Shown here piece by piece: positions 25,968-34,576 of a stretch of DNA of 64,000 nt (positions within the stretch are counted from its first letter, which is position 1; every line of letters begins with the position of its first letter). Under the pieces are notes generated by a model. That model did no database searches. It was not told the origin of the DNA and saw nothing but the letters and a program-made list of their open reading frames with translations. Where the stretch lies: the NCBI RefSeq assembly GCF_024300625.1, contig NZ_CP101322.1, positions 2,555,992 through 2,619,991 of the forward strand, given 5' to 3'. Origin of the DNA: Halovivax gelatinilyticus. Lineage in GTDB: Archaea > Halobacteriota > Halobacteria > Halobacteriales > Natrialbaceae. Position numbers and translations under genes: made by a program.

Positions 25968-27380
25968 ATGAGTACACAGGAGCAGGCCGGGTCCGTTCCG
26001 GCGACGGACCTCGGACGAAACCGGTGGGACGTGGTAGTCGTCGGCGCCGGAACCGCCGGCTGTTACGCCGCGGCGACGATCGCGAACGCCGGGTACGACG
26101 TGGTCATCGTGGAGCGAAAGTCCGAGTCCGAAGCCGGCCACATCGCCTGCGGCGACGCACTCAAAGGGGCGGACGCGTTCCCGGACGCCATTCCGAAGTC
26201 CCAGCTCGAACCCGCGTTCACCAACACCGGCGTCGATCACGGTCGCTTCGAGATCCCCCAGGAGGACACCGTCCTCGAGATCCCCGTTCCCGGCGAACTC
26301 GCCGTCGTCGACCGCTGGGAGTACGGCCGACGAATCATCGAGGGTGCGTCCAACGCCGGCGCCGCCTTCCACTACGATACCGTCGTCACCGACGTCCGCC
26401 AGACCGACGACGGCACGGTTACCGGCGTCGACGCGATTCGAACGGGCGACCCACAGACCTACGAAGCCGACGTGGTCGTCGACGGCGCGGGCTCGCTCTC
26501 GCTCTTGCAGGATAAGGCAGACCTCTCCAGCTCGACGTTCGACACCAACGTCAACTACTCGCAGTTCTGTTCGGCCTATCGTGAGATCGTCCACGTCGAC
26601 GAGCCGGTCGAGTGGTCCGACGCCCTCGTCTTCAAACCCACCGAACGCGCCGCGGGCTACCTCTGGTACTTCCCACGCACGGAAACGGAGATCAACGCCG
26701 GTCTCGGCTTCCAGATGACCGAAGAGCCGATGAAACTCGTCGACGACTTAAAACGCGACCTGCGTAACCGTCCGGAGTTCGCGGGCGCCCGCGTCGAGGA
26801 CAAACTCGGCGCAGCGTTACCGACCCGTCGACCGTACGATTCGGCCGTCCACCCCGGGTTCGTCGCCGTCGGCGACGCCGCCGGACACGTCAATCCGACA
26901 ACCGGCGGCGGGATCGCAGGTGCCGCCTACGCCGGAACCTACGCCGCAGAACAGGTCATCGAAGCGCTCGAGCAGGGCACCGTCGACGAGGATATTCTCT
27001 GGCGGTACAACGAGCGCGTGATGGACCACTTCGGCGCCCGGTACGCCGCGCTCGACGTCTACAACATCCTCTCGACCGCCGTCGACACGGACGAGATGAT
27101 GGGCCTGTTGGCCGCGATGCCCGGCGAGCAGATCGCAGACGCGCTCTACTCCGGGTCGACCAACATCGGCATGGCGCTCAAGATCAAGTGTCTCCTCAAA
27201 GCCCGCGGCCACTACGGCACCGTCTGGAACCTATACAAGACGAAACAGCGCGCCGACGAACTCATGGCCCACTACGAGCGCTATCCCGACTCGCCCGCGG
27301 CGTTCGATTCGTGGCAGGCGAGGCGCGACGAGTTGATGGAGGGCGTCTACGAGACGACCGGAGCCGATCCGAAGTACTAA
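25968..27380 (+). CDS. geranylgeranyl reductase family flavoprotein
   Basis: This 470-residue FAD enzyme has the dinucleotide motif WDVVVVGAGTAGCYAAATIA near its N-terminus, GHIACGDALKG in the substrate site, the conserved WYFPRTETEINAGLGF segment, and the second FAD motif HPGFVAVGDAAGHVNPTTGGG. Such enzymes saturate isoprenoid chains, for example in archaeal membrane lipids or menaquinone. The divergent ferredoxin could be its electron donor, which is known for archaeal homologues; that pairing here is inference. Length is longer than the approximately 400 of many relatives due to an alpha-helical C-terminal part. Confidence 0.88.
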   Translation: MSTQEQAGSVPATDLGRNRWDVVVVGAGTAGCYAAATIANAGYDVVIVERKSESEAGHIACGDALKGADAFPDAIPKSQLEPAFTNTGVDHGRFEIPQEDTVLEIPVPGELAVVDRWEYGRRIIEGASNAGAAFHYDTVVTDVRQTDDGTVTGVDAIRTGDPQTYEADVVVDGAGSLSLLQDKADLSSSTFDTNVNYSQFCSAYREIVHVDEPVEWSDALVFKPTERAAGYLWYFPRTETEINAGLGFQMTEEPMKLVDDLKRDLRNRPEFAGARVEDKLGAALPTRRPYDSAVHPGFVAVGDAAGHVNPTTGGGIAGAAYAGTYAAEQVIEALEQGTVDEDILWRYNERVMDHFGARYAALDVYNILSTAVDTDEMMGLLAAMPGEQIADALYSGSTNIGMALKIKCLLKARGHYGTVWNLYKTKQRADELMAHYERYPDSPAAFDSWQARRDELMEGVYETTGADPKY

Positions 27381-27383
27381 CAA

Positions 27384-27460
27384 CAACCTTTTACCCTACG
27401 TTCCTGTCGCGCCGGGAGCGCGTTGCGCTCCACGGCGCGTCGACACTCGGTAAAAGGTTG
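27384..27460 (+). terminator. long imperfect palindrome after the geranylgeranyl reductase gene
   Basis: Nested complementary arms are CAACCTTTTACC (27384-27395) with GGTAAAAGGTTG (27449-27460), CGCGCC (27408-27413) with GGCGCG (27434-27439), and GAGCGC (27416-27421) with GCGCTC (27425-27430) around a GTT loop. The outer 12-bp arms are perfect. It begins three bases after the stop codon. It could fold as a strong hairpin in RNA or a cruciform in DNA; it may end transcription or be a mobile-element end. Confidence 0.6.
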
Positions 27461-27770
27461 ATCAAAAGCACTCCTCCTTCCCCGTCAGCCGCGCGGAGCG
27501 CGGCTTTTGGGTCAGTCGTCGGCCCGCTCGCTCGTCCGTGGGACTCGCTCGCGGTGTAAACAGTTCCGCCAGTGGCCGGTCGGCCACGTCTGTGCACCTC
27601 GCTCACATACTCCGTCGATCGACGCAAGCCCTGCTGGTTGTTCAGTCTGACAGACTACTCCCTCGCCGAAGTTCTCGGGCCTGGGTCCGTCTCCGTCCTC
27701 GTTCTCGCTACGCAGGTCGCCGTTGAACGATACGACGTACACTCGTCCGCAGGTGAATCGTCACATCACC
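27461..27770. other. gene-poor stretch, possible decayed element
   Basis: Between the palindrome and the acetyltransferase promoter there is no convincing intact gene. On the minus strand, fragments in two frames (for instance 27512-27742) read like coding sequence but lack a start, a recognised domain and continuity. Together with the flanking hairpins at 27384-27460 and 27487-27505 this resembles the eroded end of a mobile element. I cannot name the family. Confidence 0.35.
27487..27508 (+). terminator. perfect 8-bp GC hairpin followed by TTTT
   Basis: AGCCGCGC (27487-27494), loop GGA, GCGCGGCT (27498-27505) and then TTTT. This is an intrinsic-terminator-like structure on the plus strand, about 107 bases after the geranylgeranyl reductase stop codon. 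On the other strand it could be the subterminal hairpin of a lost element. Confidence 0.5.
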
Positions 27771-27802
27771 AAACTTATGCCGAATCTGGCGAAGCGGCGT
27801 TC

Positions 27803-28615
27803 ATGAGCGATAGGCTCCCGAAAGAGCGCTCGCCGGAGCCGGTGACGGTCGACTCGATGGCGAGCGATCTCCGCGCCCTCGGCGTCGAGAGCGGCGAGAC
27901 GCTGCTCGTCCACGGCTCCCTCTCGGAACTCGGCTGGGTCTGTGGCGGTGCGCCCGCCGTCGTCGACGCGCTGCAGCGGGTCGTCGTCGAGGACGGTACC
28001 ATCGTGATGCCGACGCACTCGCCCGGTAATAGGAACCCGGCCGACATGCAACACCCGCCGGTCCCCGAGGCGTGGTACGAGACCGTCCGTGAGCAGATGC
28101 CAGCGTATCGACCCGACGTGACGCCGACGCAGGGGATGGGCGCGATCGCGGAGTGTTTTCGATCGTATCCGGGCGTGCTACGGAGCGATCACCCCCAGCA
28201 CTCGTTCGCCGCGTGGGGCGCAGCCGCCGCGTTCGTGACCGACGACCACGCCCTCTCGCACTCGCTGGGCGACGAGTCGCCGCTGGCGCGGGTGTACGAC
28301 CTGGACGGCAGGGTCCTGTTTCTCGGGACGACCCACGCGACGAACACCTCCTTGCACCTCGCCGAGTACCGCGCCGACCTCGATCTCGAGACGGCGACCC
28401 GGGAGAGCGCCATCCTCGTCGATCGCGAGCGCGAGTGGGTGCAATGGTCCGATATCGAGTTCACCGACGAGGACTTCGACGAGTGCGGCGAGGCCTTCGA
28501 GCGCGACCGACCCGAGGCGGTCGTCTCGGGCACCGTCGGCGTCGGAGACGCGACACTGCTCTCCCAGCCGAAACTCGTAGACTTCGCCGTCGAGTGGTTC
28601 GAGCAGAATCGCTGA
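27803..28615 (+). CDS. AAC(3)-fold N-acetyltransferase family protein
   Basis: This 270-residue protein belongs to the antibiotic acetyltransferase (AAC(3)/YokD) fold. Recognisable parts are LLVHGSLSELGWVCGGAPAV, DGTIVMPTHSPGN, TPTQGMGAIAECFRSYPGV and RSDHPQHSFAAWG, which holds the conserved catalytic-site His, then FLGTTHATNTSLHLAEY. Family members acetylate aminoglycosides or other amines with acetyl-CoA; in an archaeon the natural substrate is unknown and resistance should not be assumed. The start MSDRLPKERS at 27803 follows a TATA-like AAACTTAT 25 bases upstream. Confidence 0.88.
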   Translation: MSDRLPKERSPEPVTVDSMASDLRALGVESGETLLVHGSLSELGWVCGGAPAVVDALQRVVVEDGTIVMPTHSPGNRNPADMQHPPVPEAWYETVREQMPAYRPDVTPTQGMGAIAECFRSYPGVLRSDHPQHSFAAWGAAAAFVTDDHALSHSLGDESPLARVYDLDGRVLFLGTTHATNTSLHLAEYRADLDLETATRESAILVDREREWVQWSDIEFTDEDFDECGEAFERDRPEAVVSGTVGVGDATLLSQPKLVDFAVEWFEQNR

Positions 28616-28723
28616 CAACGTGTGTTCGGATTACGGCGACACCGCACCGAGCGCGGGAAAAACCGGCAATTCCGTCGATTCGATCCGAACGGAGCGCTGG
28701 CGGAAGTTGATCGACTACGCGGC

Positions 28724-29995
28724 TCACCGATCGGCGTTCGGTATCGCCTCGATGGCCGCCGACAGCGTGTCGATGCCGTGTCTGATCGTCGGTTCGTCGA
28801 CGTCGAACGTGGCGGTGTGGTGGCCGCCGGGGTGGTCGGTGCCGACGCCGACGTAGCACGCCAGTCCCCCGTTGTCCTGCACTTCTTTCATCAGGAAGGT
28901 TGCGTCCTCGCTGCCGCCGAGGGCCGACTGGTGGACGACGGTATCGACGCCGTCGACCGATTCGGCGACCTCGGCGACGATTTCGCGGAGTTCGTCGTCG
29001 CTCTCGGCGCTCGGGGCCTCGGCGCCGATCTCTATCTCGACTTCGCAGTCGTGCATCTCCGCGGCCGCGCGGAGCGTTCGCTCGACGCGCTCGCTCATGT
29101 AGGCCATCAGCTCGGTCGTCTGGCCGCGCACCTCGGCGACGAGGTGGGCCTCCTCGGCGATGATGTTGGCTGCGTCGCCCGCCTCGACGACGCCGACGTT
29201 GACGCGCGTCGGGCCGTCCGCGTGACGCGGAATCGCGTAACAGTTCTGGATGGCGGTGGCGAGCGCCTGAATAGCGTTTCGTCCCTCCTGTGGTGTCGCG
29301 CCGGCGTGGGCCGGTTCGCCCGTGAACGTCGCCTCCAGGTGGCGGACGGCGAGGAAGTCGTCGATGCCGGCCACGACCGTTCCCGTCGGGTGGTCGAGGC
29401 CGACGTGGAGCGCGTAGAGGTACTCGACGTCTTCTATGTGCTCGCTTTTCGCCATCGACTTGCCGCCGCCGATGACCTCCTCGGCCGGCTGGAAGAAGAC
29501 CTTGAGCGTGCCCTCGAAGTCACTGTCAGCGACGGCTTCGAGCGTCCCGACGCCGATCGCGGCGTGGGCGTCGTGTCCGCAGGCGTGCATCGACTCGCCG
29601 GTCTCCGAGCGAAAGCCCTCGGCCGCGGGACGGTGTTCGTCGTCGTCGGACTCGAGCTGCGGGAGTCCGTCGATGTCGACGCGCAGGCCGATCGTCGGCC
29701 CGTCGCCGCGTTCGATCACGGCGACGGCGCCGGTGTAGCCCCCTTCGAGTCGATCGAGGACGTCCGGATCCGCGCCGGCCTCTCGGGCCCGATCGAACCA
29801 CCGTTCGATCTCGTCGTCGTCGGGCACGGCCAGTCGGTGGTCGCCCTCGATCGCCTCGGGACCGACGTACAGCGCGTCGAGATCGAGTGATTCGAGGTGC
29901 GAGACGAGTCGGGCCGTCGTCTCGAATTCGCGCCAGGCCGGCTCGGGGTGTCGGTGCAGCTCGCGTCGCAACGTGACCGGATCGATCGAAGCCAT
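28724..29995 (-). CDS. M20 family amidohydrolase, AbgA-like (p-aminobenzoyl-glutamate hydrolase type)
   Basis: This 423-residue metallo-amidohydrolase shows LRRELHRHPEPAWREFET, then ALYVGPEAIEGDHRLAVP, MHACGHDAHAAIGVG and FQPAEEVIGGGKSM, where the conserved Cys/His/Glu bind two metals. The 20-residue insert near residue 45-65 with the word VGPEAI and the segment VNVGVVEAGDAANIIA are typical of AbgA, which releases p-aminobenzoate from p-aminobenzoyl-glutamate, rather than of IAA-amino acid hydrolases. AbgB was not seen nearby. The pab operon lies about 10 kb away. Substrate is therefore a good guess, not proven. Confidence 0.82.
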   Translation of the reverse strand: MASIDPVTLRRELHRHPEPAWREFETTARLVSHLESLDLDALYVGPEAIEGDHRLAVPDDDEIERWFDRAREAGADPDVLDRLEGGYTGAVAVIERGDGPTIGLRVDIDGLPQLESDDDEHRPAAEGFRSETGESMHACGHDAHAAIGVGTLEAVADSDFEGTLKVFFQPAEEVIGGGKSMAKSEHIEDVEYLYALHVGLDHPTGTVVAGIDDFLAVRHLEATFTGEPAHAGATPQEGRNAIQALATAIQNCYAIPRHADGPTRVNVGVVEAGDAANIIAEEAHLVAEVRGQTTELMAYMSERVERTLRAAAEMHDCEVEIEIGAEAPSAESDDELREIVAEVAESVDGVDTVVHQSALGGSEDATFLMKEVQDNGGLACYVGVGTDHPGGHHTATFDVDEPTIRHGIDTLSAAIEAIPNADR

Positions 29996-30062
29996 AGGTC
30001 GAGAGAGTACCGTAGGACGTAAAATCGTGCCGACTACGGCGAATTCTCCCCTCGGTCTCTGA

Positions 30063-30395
30063 CTACGTTCGCCCGACGTCGTGAATCTGCTTGACCTCGA
30101 TTTCGACGTGGACCGAATCGGGGAAGTTTCGCCCGGCGACGCTTCGAGCGAACTCCTGATACCCGTGAATTTCGACCTGTCGGGTGAACACGGTGTAGGT
30201 CCAGGAATCGCTGCGCCGGTCGTCGTCGGCGTGCAAGCGGTGATACTGCGGAACGCGCAGTCGTTTTGGCGGGTGCGAGTGCGGTCCTTTCAGCGCCGCT
30301 CCCTTTCGCTCGGCGGTCGATTTGATGTCATCGACCACGCCGTCGAGGGCGGCTCGATCACCGCTCTGGAGCGTGAGGGAGGTGACGAACGTCAT
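30063..30395 (-). CDS. uS10/mL48-like ribosomal protein paralogue
   Basis: This 110-residue protein has the fold pattern of ribosomal protein S10: a first strand (MTFVTSLTLQSGDRAALDG), a helix, then a loop GPHSHPPKRLRVPQYHRLH equivalent to the GP-hP-LP-TK loop of uS10, and a closing beta part. It differs strongly from the canonical haloarchaeal uS10 and is one of a small paralogous group in Halobacteria; whether it enters ribosomes is unknown. It is divergent from the Nudix gene with 94 bases between starts. Confidence 0.75.
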   Translation of the reverse strand: MTFVTSLTLQSGDRAALDGVVDDIKSTAERKGAALKGPHSHPPKRLRVPQYHRLHADDDRRSDSWTYTVFTRQVEIHGYQEFARSVAGRNFPDSVHVEIEVKQIHDVGRT

Positions 30396-30489
30396 TGAAC
30401 GTCACGTAGTCGGCGGGGCGAGCGTAAAAATCCCCCGAGTTGATCGTCGGTCCGATATTCTCATTACGGCTCGACCGGTATTGCCTGCA

Positions 30490-30927
30490 ATGGCAGTCGA
30501 AGCTACGAGCGCAGGCGCGATCCTCTTCCGCGACACGCGGGGCCGGCGCGAGTATCTTCTGCTCAAGAGTCGCCCGGGTGACTGGGAGTTTCCAAAGGGC
30601 GGCGTCGAGGGAGACGAAGAACTACAGCAGACGGCGATCCGCGAAGTTAAAGAAGAGGCAGGGATAGAGCAGTTTAGACTACTCGACGGCTTCCGCGAGG
30701 ACTACAGTTACGTCTTCGAGGCGAACGGGACGACCATCCACAAGACGGTCCACCTGTTCATCGCTCGCTCGTTCGAGGCGAGCGCGGAACTCTCGAACGA
30801 GCATCGCGACCTCCAGTGGCGCGATTACGAGCAGGCGATCAACACGGTGACTCAAGACGGCCCGCGCGAGATCTTAGAACAGGCCCACGAACACATCGAC
30901 GAACTCGAGGAAGAACAGCAACTGTAA
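30490..30927 (+). CDS. Nudix hydrolase, bis(5'-nucleosyl)-tetraphosphatase type
   Basis: This 145-residue protein has the full Nudix box in GGVEGDEELQQTAIREVKEEAGI-like sequence (Gly-x5-Glu-x7-Arg-Glu-x2-Glu-Glu-x-Gly), directly after WEFPKGG. The closing segment resembles Ap4A hydrolases (asymmetrical diadenosine tetraphosphatase) of archaea and animals. It presumably clears dinucleoside polyphosphates or damaged nucleotides. The start MAVEATSAGAILF at 30490 is the family N-terminus; a longer in-frame extension covers the promoter region. Confidence 0.9.
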   Translation: MAVEATSAGAILFRDTRGRREYLLLKSRPGDWEFPKGGVEGDEELQQTAIREVKEEAGIEQFRLLDGFREDYSYVFEANGTTIHKTVHLFIARSFEASAELSNEHRDLQWRDYEQAINTVTQDGPREILEQAHEHIDELEEEQQL

Positions 30928-31049
30928 GCACCACCCGGCGGGCCGATTGATTCGGTCACGATAGCGACCGCCATAGCAGGGTTCTCGTGGCCTCGTACTC
31001 GACCGGCTCCTCGTAAGGACTTTATCGATCTCTTCGAGTGTTTCAGTCG

Positions 31050-31775
31050 ATGCTAGAGGCTGCGATCGCCGACGCGCTCGACGACGACTGGAAACGACAG
31101 ACGGTGGTCGGGGGTGGCGTCGTCGCCGTTGCCCTACTTCCGGTAGCGGGCGGATTCCTCACCGAGCCGTGGCTCGCGTTGGGGGCGATCGTTCCGGCGC
31201 TGGTGTTACTCGGATACGCGACGCGCGTCCTCGCTACTCCCGTCGGAGACGCCGTTCCGGTCGTCTCCGAGTGGGCTGAACTGAGTCGAGCGACGGTACG
31301 GGGGACGCTCGTCGTCGCTGGGTTGGTCGCCGTCCCACCGGCGGTCATTGCGTTCGTGCTCGGACTCGACGTCTTCGGAAACCCGGTTCCAGCGTTTGCC
31401 CCGGTCTGGCTCACCGCGACGCTCGCCGGCGTCGCCTCCGTTCTCGGCGCGTACCTCGCGCCGGCGACCCTGGCCGTCGATCGGCGCCGAATTCGATCCT
31501 CACCGACTGACGCCGGTGGGACGGTATCGACTGTCAGTTCCATCGCGACGAGCCGCGACTACGTCGTCGCGACGTTGCAGGCGGTGTTGCTCTGGTTCAC
31601 CGCGCTGGCGAGCGGGGTCATGCTCCTGGTAACCGTTTTCGGCCTTCTCCTGGTCCCCGGCGTCCTGTTCGTCGCACTCGTCGTGGTCTCGCGCCGGTAC
31701 GCCTACGCCGTCGACCGAGTGCTCGACCCGGCGTCGGTCGAGAGCCGCGAGGACATCTCGATGCCAGGGTTCTGA
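31050..31775 (+). CDS. DUF4013-type membrane protein
   Basis: This 241-residue protein has about six hydrophobic segments and the DUF4013 arrangement: an N-terminal amphipathic helix (MLEAAIADALDDDWKRQTVVGG), repeated Gly-rich membrane helices, and the closing acidic tail. Members are haloarchaeal and bacterial membrane proteins of unknown function. The ATG at 31050 lies 27 bases after a TTTATCG element; an in-frame GTG four codons upstream is an alternative start. It stands alone on the plus strand. Confidence 0.65.
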   Translation: MLEAAIADALDDDWKRQTVVGGGVVAVALLPVAGGFLTEPWLALGAIVPALVLLGYATRVLATPVGDAVPVVSEWAELSRATVRGTLVVAGLVAVPPAVIAFVLGLDVFGNPVPAFAPVWLTATLAGVASVLGAYLAPATLAVDRRRIRSSPTDAGGTVSTVSSIATSRDYVVATLQAVLLWFTALASGVMLLVTVFGLLLVPGVLFVALVVVSRRYAYAVDRVLDPASVESREDISMPGF

Positions 31776-31881
31776 GTCGGCGTTCGGGTCGAGACGTCGA
31801 TTCGGCCGCCTGTCGGCCGACGCGCTCGTCGCGCCCCGTTCGAAGCACAACGCTTTCGCCGGTCGCTTCCAATCACATCGC

Positions 31882-32910
31882 GTGGAGTTCGACGCGAGCG
31901 AATTCGGGTTCGAATTGCGAACCTGCCGATGGGCCGAGCGACGCTGGCCGCCAGAGGGCGATCGGCCGAAGCCGGTGATCGTCGCCAGACAACTCGGGAC
32001 GAAGCGCCGGCGCTGGGACACCGTCGTCATCGAGTGCAATCCGGTCGGACTTCGCGAGCGATCTCGATTCGGGTCGAAGCGCCTTTCTGGCAACCTCTTA
32101 GATGTCGTTCGATACGCTCCGGAGGAGTGGGCCTACTACAGAGACGCCCTCCCGGACCCCGGCTACCCCTGGCGCTACGTCCGCGAGTCGATTCACGAGG
32201 CGGCCGACCGCGACATCCTCGAGACGCGTCGGAACGGACGTCGCATCGAGATCCGTCGCCGGTGGGCCTATCCCGACTGGGTCGAGCGGATCGTCGCGAT
32301 CGAAAACAAACCCGACCTGGACGCGAGTGCCGCTCGCGCGCTGGCTGACCAACTCGAACACGACGTCGCGCTCGCGCTCGCAGACGAGGTGTGGATCGCG
32401 ACGCGGCTCACCGACGAACGGATCTCGCCCGCGCTGTTCGAGGACGTCCCCGTCGAGGCGGGAATCCTCGAACTCGATCCGGAGACGCTTCGCGCCTCGG
32501 TGGCGTGGTATCCGCGATCGCTCGCGGTCGACGAACCGGGAACGCTGATCACGGAGCGTCCGTCCGGCGGCGATCGGGACGCTTCGGCCGCCCGATTCGA
32601 GTACGTGGATGCAGACGAGAAGGCCGATCGACGCCTCGAGATCGCCGAACGCGCGTACGAGCGTGGGTACCGTTCGTTCGTCGAAACGATGCGCCCGGAC
32701 TGTCGATACTTCGAGACGCGGACGGCCGGACAGATTTTGCCGTACTGTCGGGCCAAGGAGTGTCTGCAAACGGCCCGACAGTGTTCGGGAAACTGTTCGG
32801 ATTTCGAGCCGGAGCCGCCCGCCTGGCGAACCCGCGGCTGGCCGATCGAAGGGGGTCCCGGCACGCGTATTCGAACGATTCTCGCCGACCGCCGAGCGCG
32901 AGAACGCTAG
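31882..32910 (+). CDS. DUF5787 protein with possible PD-(D/E)XK core and C-terminal Cys cluster
   Basis: This 342-residue soluble protein starts at a GTG (31882). Three features stand out. First, an IECNP strand after KRRRWDTVV (about 41-54). Second, the pattern Pro131-Asp132, then Glu141-Asn-Lys143 in YPDWVERIVAIENKPD, followed by a Leu/Ala helix (about 150-168) and a strand (DEVWIATRL): the canonical layout of PD-(D/E)XK nucleases. Third, Cys274, Cys289, Cys294, Cys301 and Cys305 near the end (YCRAKEC, CSGNC), possibly an Fe-S or zinc site as in Cas4/AddB-type nucleases. It fits the haloarchaeal DUF5787 family, whose function is unknown to me. No partner gene overlaps it. Confidence 0.7.
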   Translation: MEFDASEFGFELRTCRWAERRWPPEGDRPKPVIVARQLGTKRRRWDTVVIECNPVGLRERSRFGSKRLSGNLLDVVRYAPEEWAYYRDALPDPGYPWRYVRESIHEAADRDILETRRNGRRIEIRRRWAYPDWVERIVAIENKPDLDASAARALADQLEHDVALALADEVWIATRLTDERISPALFEDVPVEAGILELDPETLRASVAWYPRSLAVDEPGTLITERPSGGDRDASAARFEYVDADEKADRRLEIAERAYERGYRSFVETMRPDCRYFETRTAGQILPYCRAKECLQTARQCSGNCSDFEPEPPAWRTRGWPIEGGPGTRIRTILADRRARER

Positions 32911-32949
32911 GGAGAGTACGGGAAACCGGATCGACGGACGAGTTGTCCG

Positions 32950-33573
32950 TTACTCTCCGGAGCCGCGTTCGACGAAGTCGGCCACGTCTTCGGCGACGTT
33001 TCGTCCCTGGCCGACGAAGAAGTGATCGGCCGACCACTCGACGACTTCGGCGCCGCGTTCGCGTCCCGCCTCGACGACCGGTTCCCAGTCGGCCACCTCG
33101 TCGCGCGTGCCGTAGATGACCTGCAACCGAGTTCGATCGTCGAGGTCGTCGACGGCGCGGGGAACCTCGAGGTCGGGTCCGAGGCTGGCCGTCGGGGCGA
33201 GCGCCGAGACGCACTCGACGTCGGTCTCGACGGAGGCGGCCGCGAGAATCGCCTCGGAACCTCCGAAACTGAATCCGAACAGCCCGACGGTGTCGACGCG
33301 TTCGTCGGCCCAGCGAACCGCGTTTCTGACGTCTTCACATTCACCGTAGCCGTCGTCCCAGGTCCCGTAGTCGATCCGTAGACAGCCGATTTCGCGATCC
33401 GCGAGCGCGTCGCCAACCGCCCGTAGCCTGGTGTCGGTCCGTGACCCACCTTCCGGGGGATACGGCGGGCAGGCCACGACGAGCGCGTCCGGATCGTCGG
33501 GTCCGTCGACGGTGGCGCGGACGTCCCGCGCCCCCGGGATGAGTACGTCTTCACCGCCTCGAACGTCGGTCAT
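32950..33573 (-). CDS. alpha/beta hydrolase (dienelactone hydrolase-like)
   Basis: This 207-residue serine hydrolase has the nucleophile elbow GFSFGGSEAILA and a catalytic His near the end (WSADHFFVGQGRNVAED); the acid is probably in VIYGTRDEVADW. It resembles small esterases of the dienelactone hydrolase clan. A four-residue longer start at 33582 is possible, but the ATG at 33571-33573 (MTDVRGGEDV) is more likely. It converges on DUF5787 with 39 bases between stops. Substrate unknown. Confidence 0.8.
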   Translation of the reverse strand: MTDVRGGEDVLIPGARDVRATVDGPDDPDALVVACPPYPPEGGSRTDTRLRAVGDALADREIGCLRIDYGTWDDGYGECEDVRNAVRWADERVDTVGLFGFSFGGSEAILAAASVETDVECVSALAPTASLGPDLEVPRAVDDLDDRTRLQVIYGTRDEVADWEPVVEAGRERGAEVVEWSADHFFVGQGRNVAEDVADFVERGSGE

Positions 33574-33744
33574 ACCTCTCACTCGTCCGCTCGCTCTATT
33601 AGGAACGGGGGTTCGGCGACGCCATCCGGCCGGCCCTCTCGGATCGGCGTCCGGTTGTGGCGCTCGTCCTCACTCCCTCGAACGCGGATTCGTCCCATCA
33701 GCTCATCGGTGTCGACCAAGCTTCCCGGCCCAACGTGTGTGATG

Positions 33745-33752
33745 TTTTTAAG
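33745..33752 (+). promoter_or_regulatory. TATA-like box for pspA
   Basis: TTTTTAAG ends 23 bases before the ATG at 33776, as expected for a leaderless haloarchaeal transcript. The gap of 202 bases to the divergent hydrolase gene holds no other obvious element. Confidence 0.45.
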
Positions 33753-33775
33753 TAACGGGGGCTACAGATACGAGT

Positions 33776-34576
33776 ATGGGCATCCTCTCTCGGACGTCGT
33801 ACGTCATCCGGTCGAAGCTAAACGCGTTACTGAACCGGGCGGAGGATCCGACGCAGACGCTCGATTACTCCTACGAGCAGATGCGCGATCAACTCCAGCA
33901 GGTCAAACGCGGAATCGCCGACCTGACGACTCAGAAAAAGCGCCTCGAGATGCAAAAGCGCAGACTCGAGGAGAACGTCGACAAGCACAACGACCAGGCG
34001 CGCGCCGCCGTCTCGCAGGACCGCGAGGATCTGGCTCGCAAGGCGCTCGAAAAGAAGAAGGCCAAGATGAACCAGATCGAGCAACTGGAGCGTCAGATCG
34101 GCGACCTGCAGAACCAGCAGGATCGGCTGATCGAACAGAAAGACGAACTCCAGTCGCGGATCGAGGAGTTCCGCACCAGAAAGGAGACGATGAAGGCCCG
34201 CTACGAGGCGGCCGAGGCCAGTTCGACCGTTTCGGAGGCGATGACGGCGACCGGCGAGGAGTTCGAGGACGTCGGTCGGGCCATCGAGCGCGCCGAGGAG
34301 CGAACCCAGGACATGGAAGCTCGATCGGCCGCGATGGACGAACTTCGCGAGTCGGGCGCGTTCGAGGAGGTGCTGACCGACCAGGACCAGATCGATCGCG
34401 AACTCGAACAGGTCTCGACCGAGAGCGGCGTCGACGCCGAACTGGAGACGATCAAATCCGAAATGGGCGTCAGCGAGGCCGACGAGGGAGCCACAGACGA
34501 AGCGGCCACCGACGACGTCGAACTCGACGAGGACGTCGAGTCGGAACTCTCGGAACTCCAGGAAGAAGAGGGGTAA
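33776..34576 (+). CDS. pspA: PspA/IM30 family membrane-stress protein
   Basis: This 266-residue protein is nearly all alpha-helical. It starts MGILSRTSYVIRSKLNALLNRAEDPTQTLDYSYEQM, the N-terminal helix and first hairpin of PspA, then a long coiled coil (about 25-190) with alternating Lys/Glu/Gln, and an acidic C-terminal tail (about 215-266). PspA and relatives form ESCRT-III-like rods that bind and repair membranes. The start fits a TATA-like box 23 bases upstream. No PspB/C or PspF partner is near, as is usual in archaea. Confidence 0.9.
   Translation: MGILSRTSYVIRSKLNALLNRAEDPTQTLDYSYEQMRDQLQQVKRGIADLTTQKKRLEMQKRRLEENVDKHNDQARAAVSQDREDLARKALEKKKAKMNQIEQLERQIGDLQNQQDRLIEQKDELQSRIEEFRTRKETMKARYEAAEASSTVSEAMTATGEEFEDVGRAIERAEERTQDMEARSAAMDELRESGAFEEVLTDQDQIDRELEQVSTESGVDAELETIKSEMGVSEADEGATDEAATDDVELDEDVESELSELQEEEG

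Noticed and set aside
27803-28615. Aminoglycoside resistance gene
   Set aside because: The fold is AAC(3)-like but archaeal members have unknown substrates and archaeal ribosomes are poorly sensitive; only the family call is supported.
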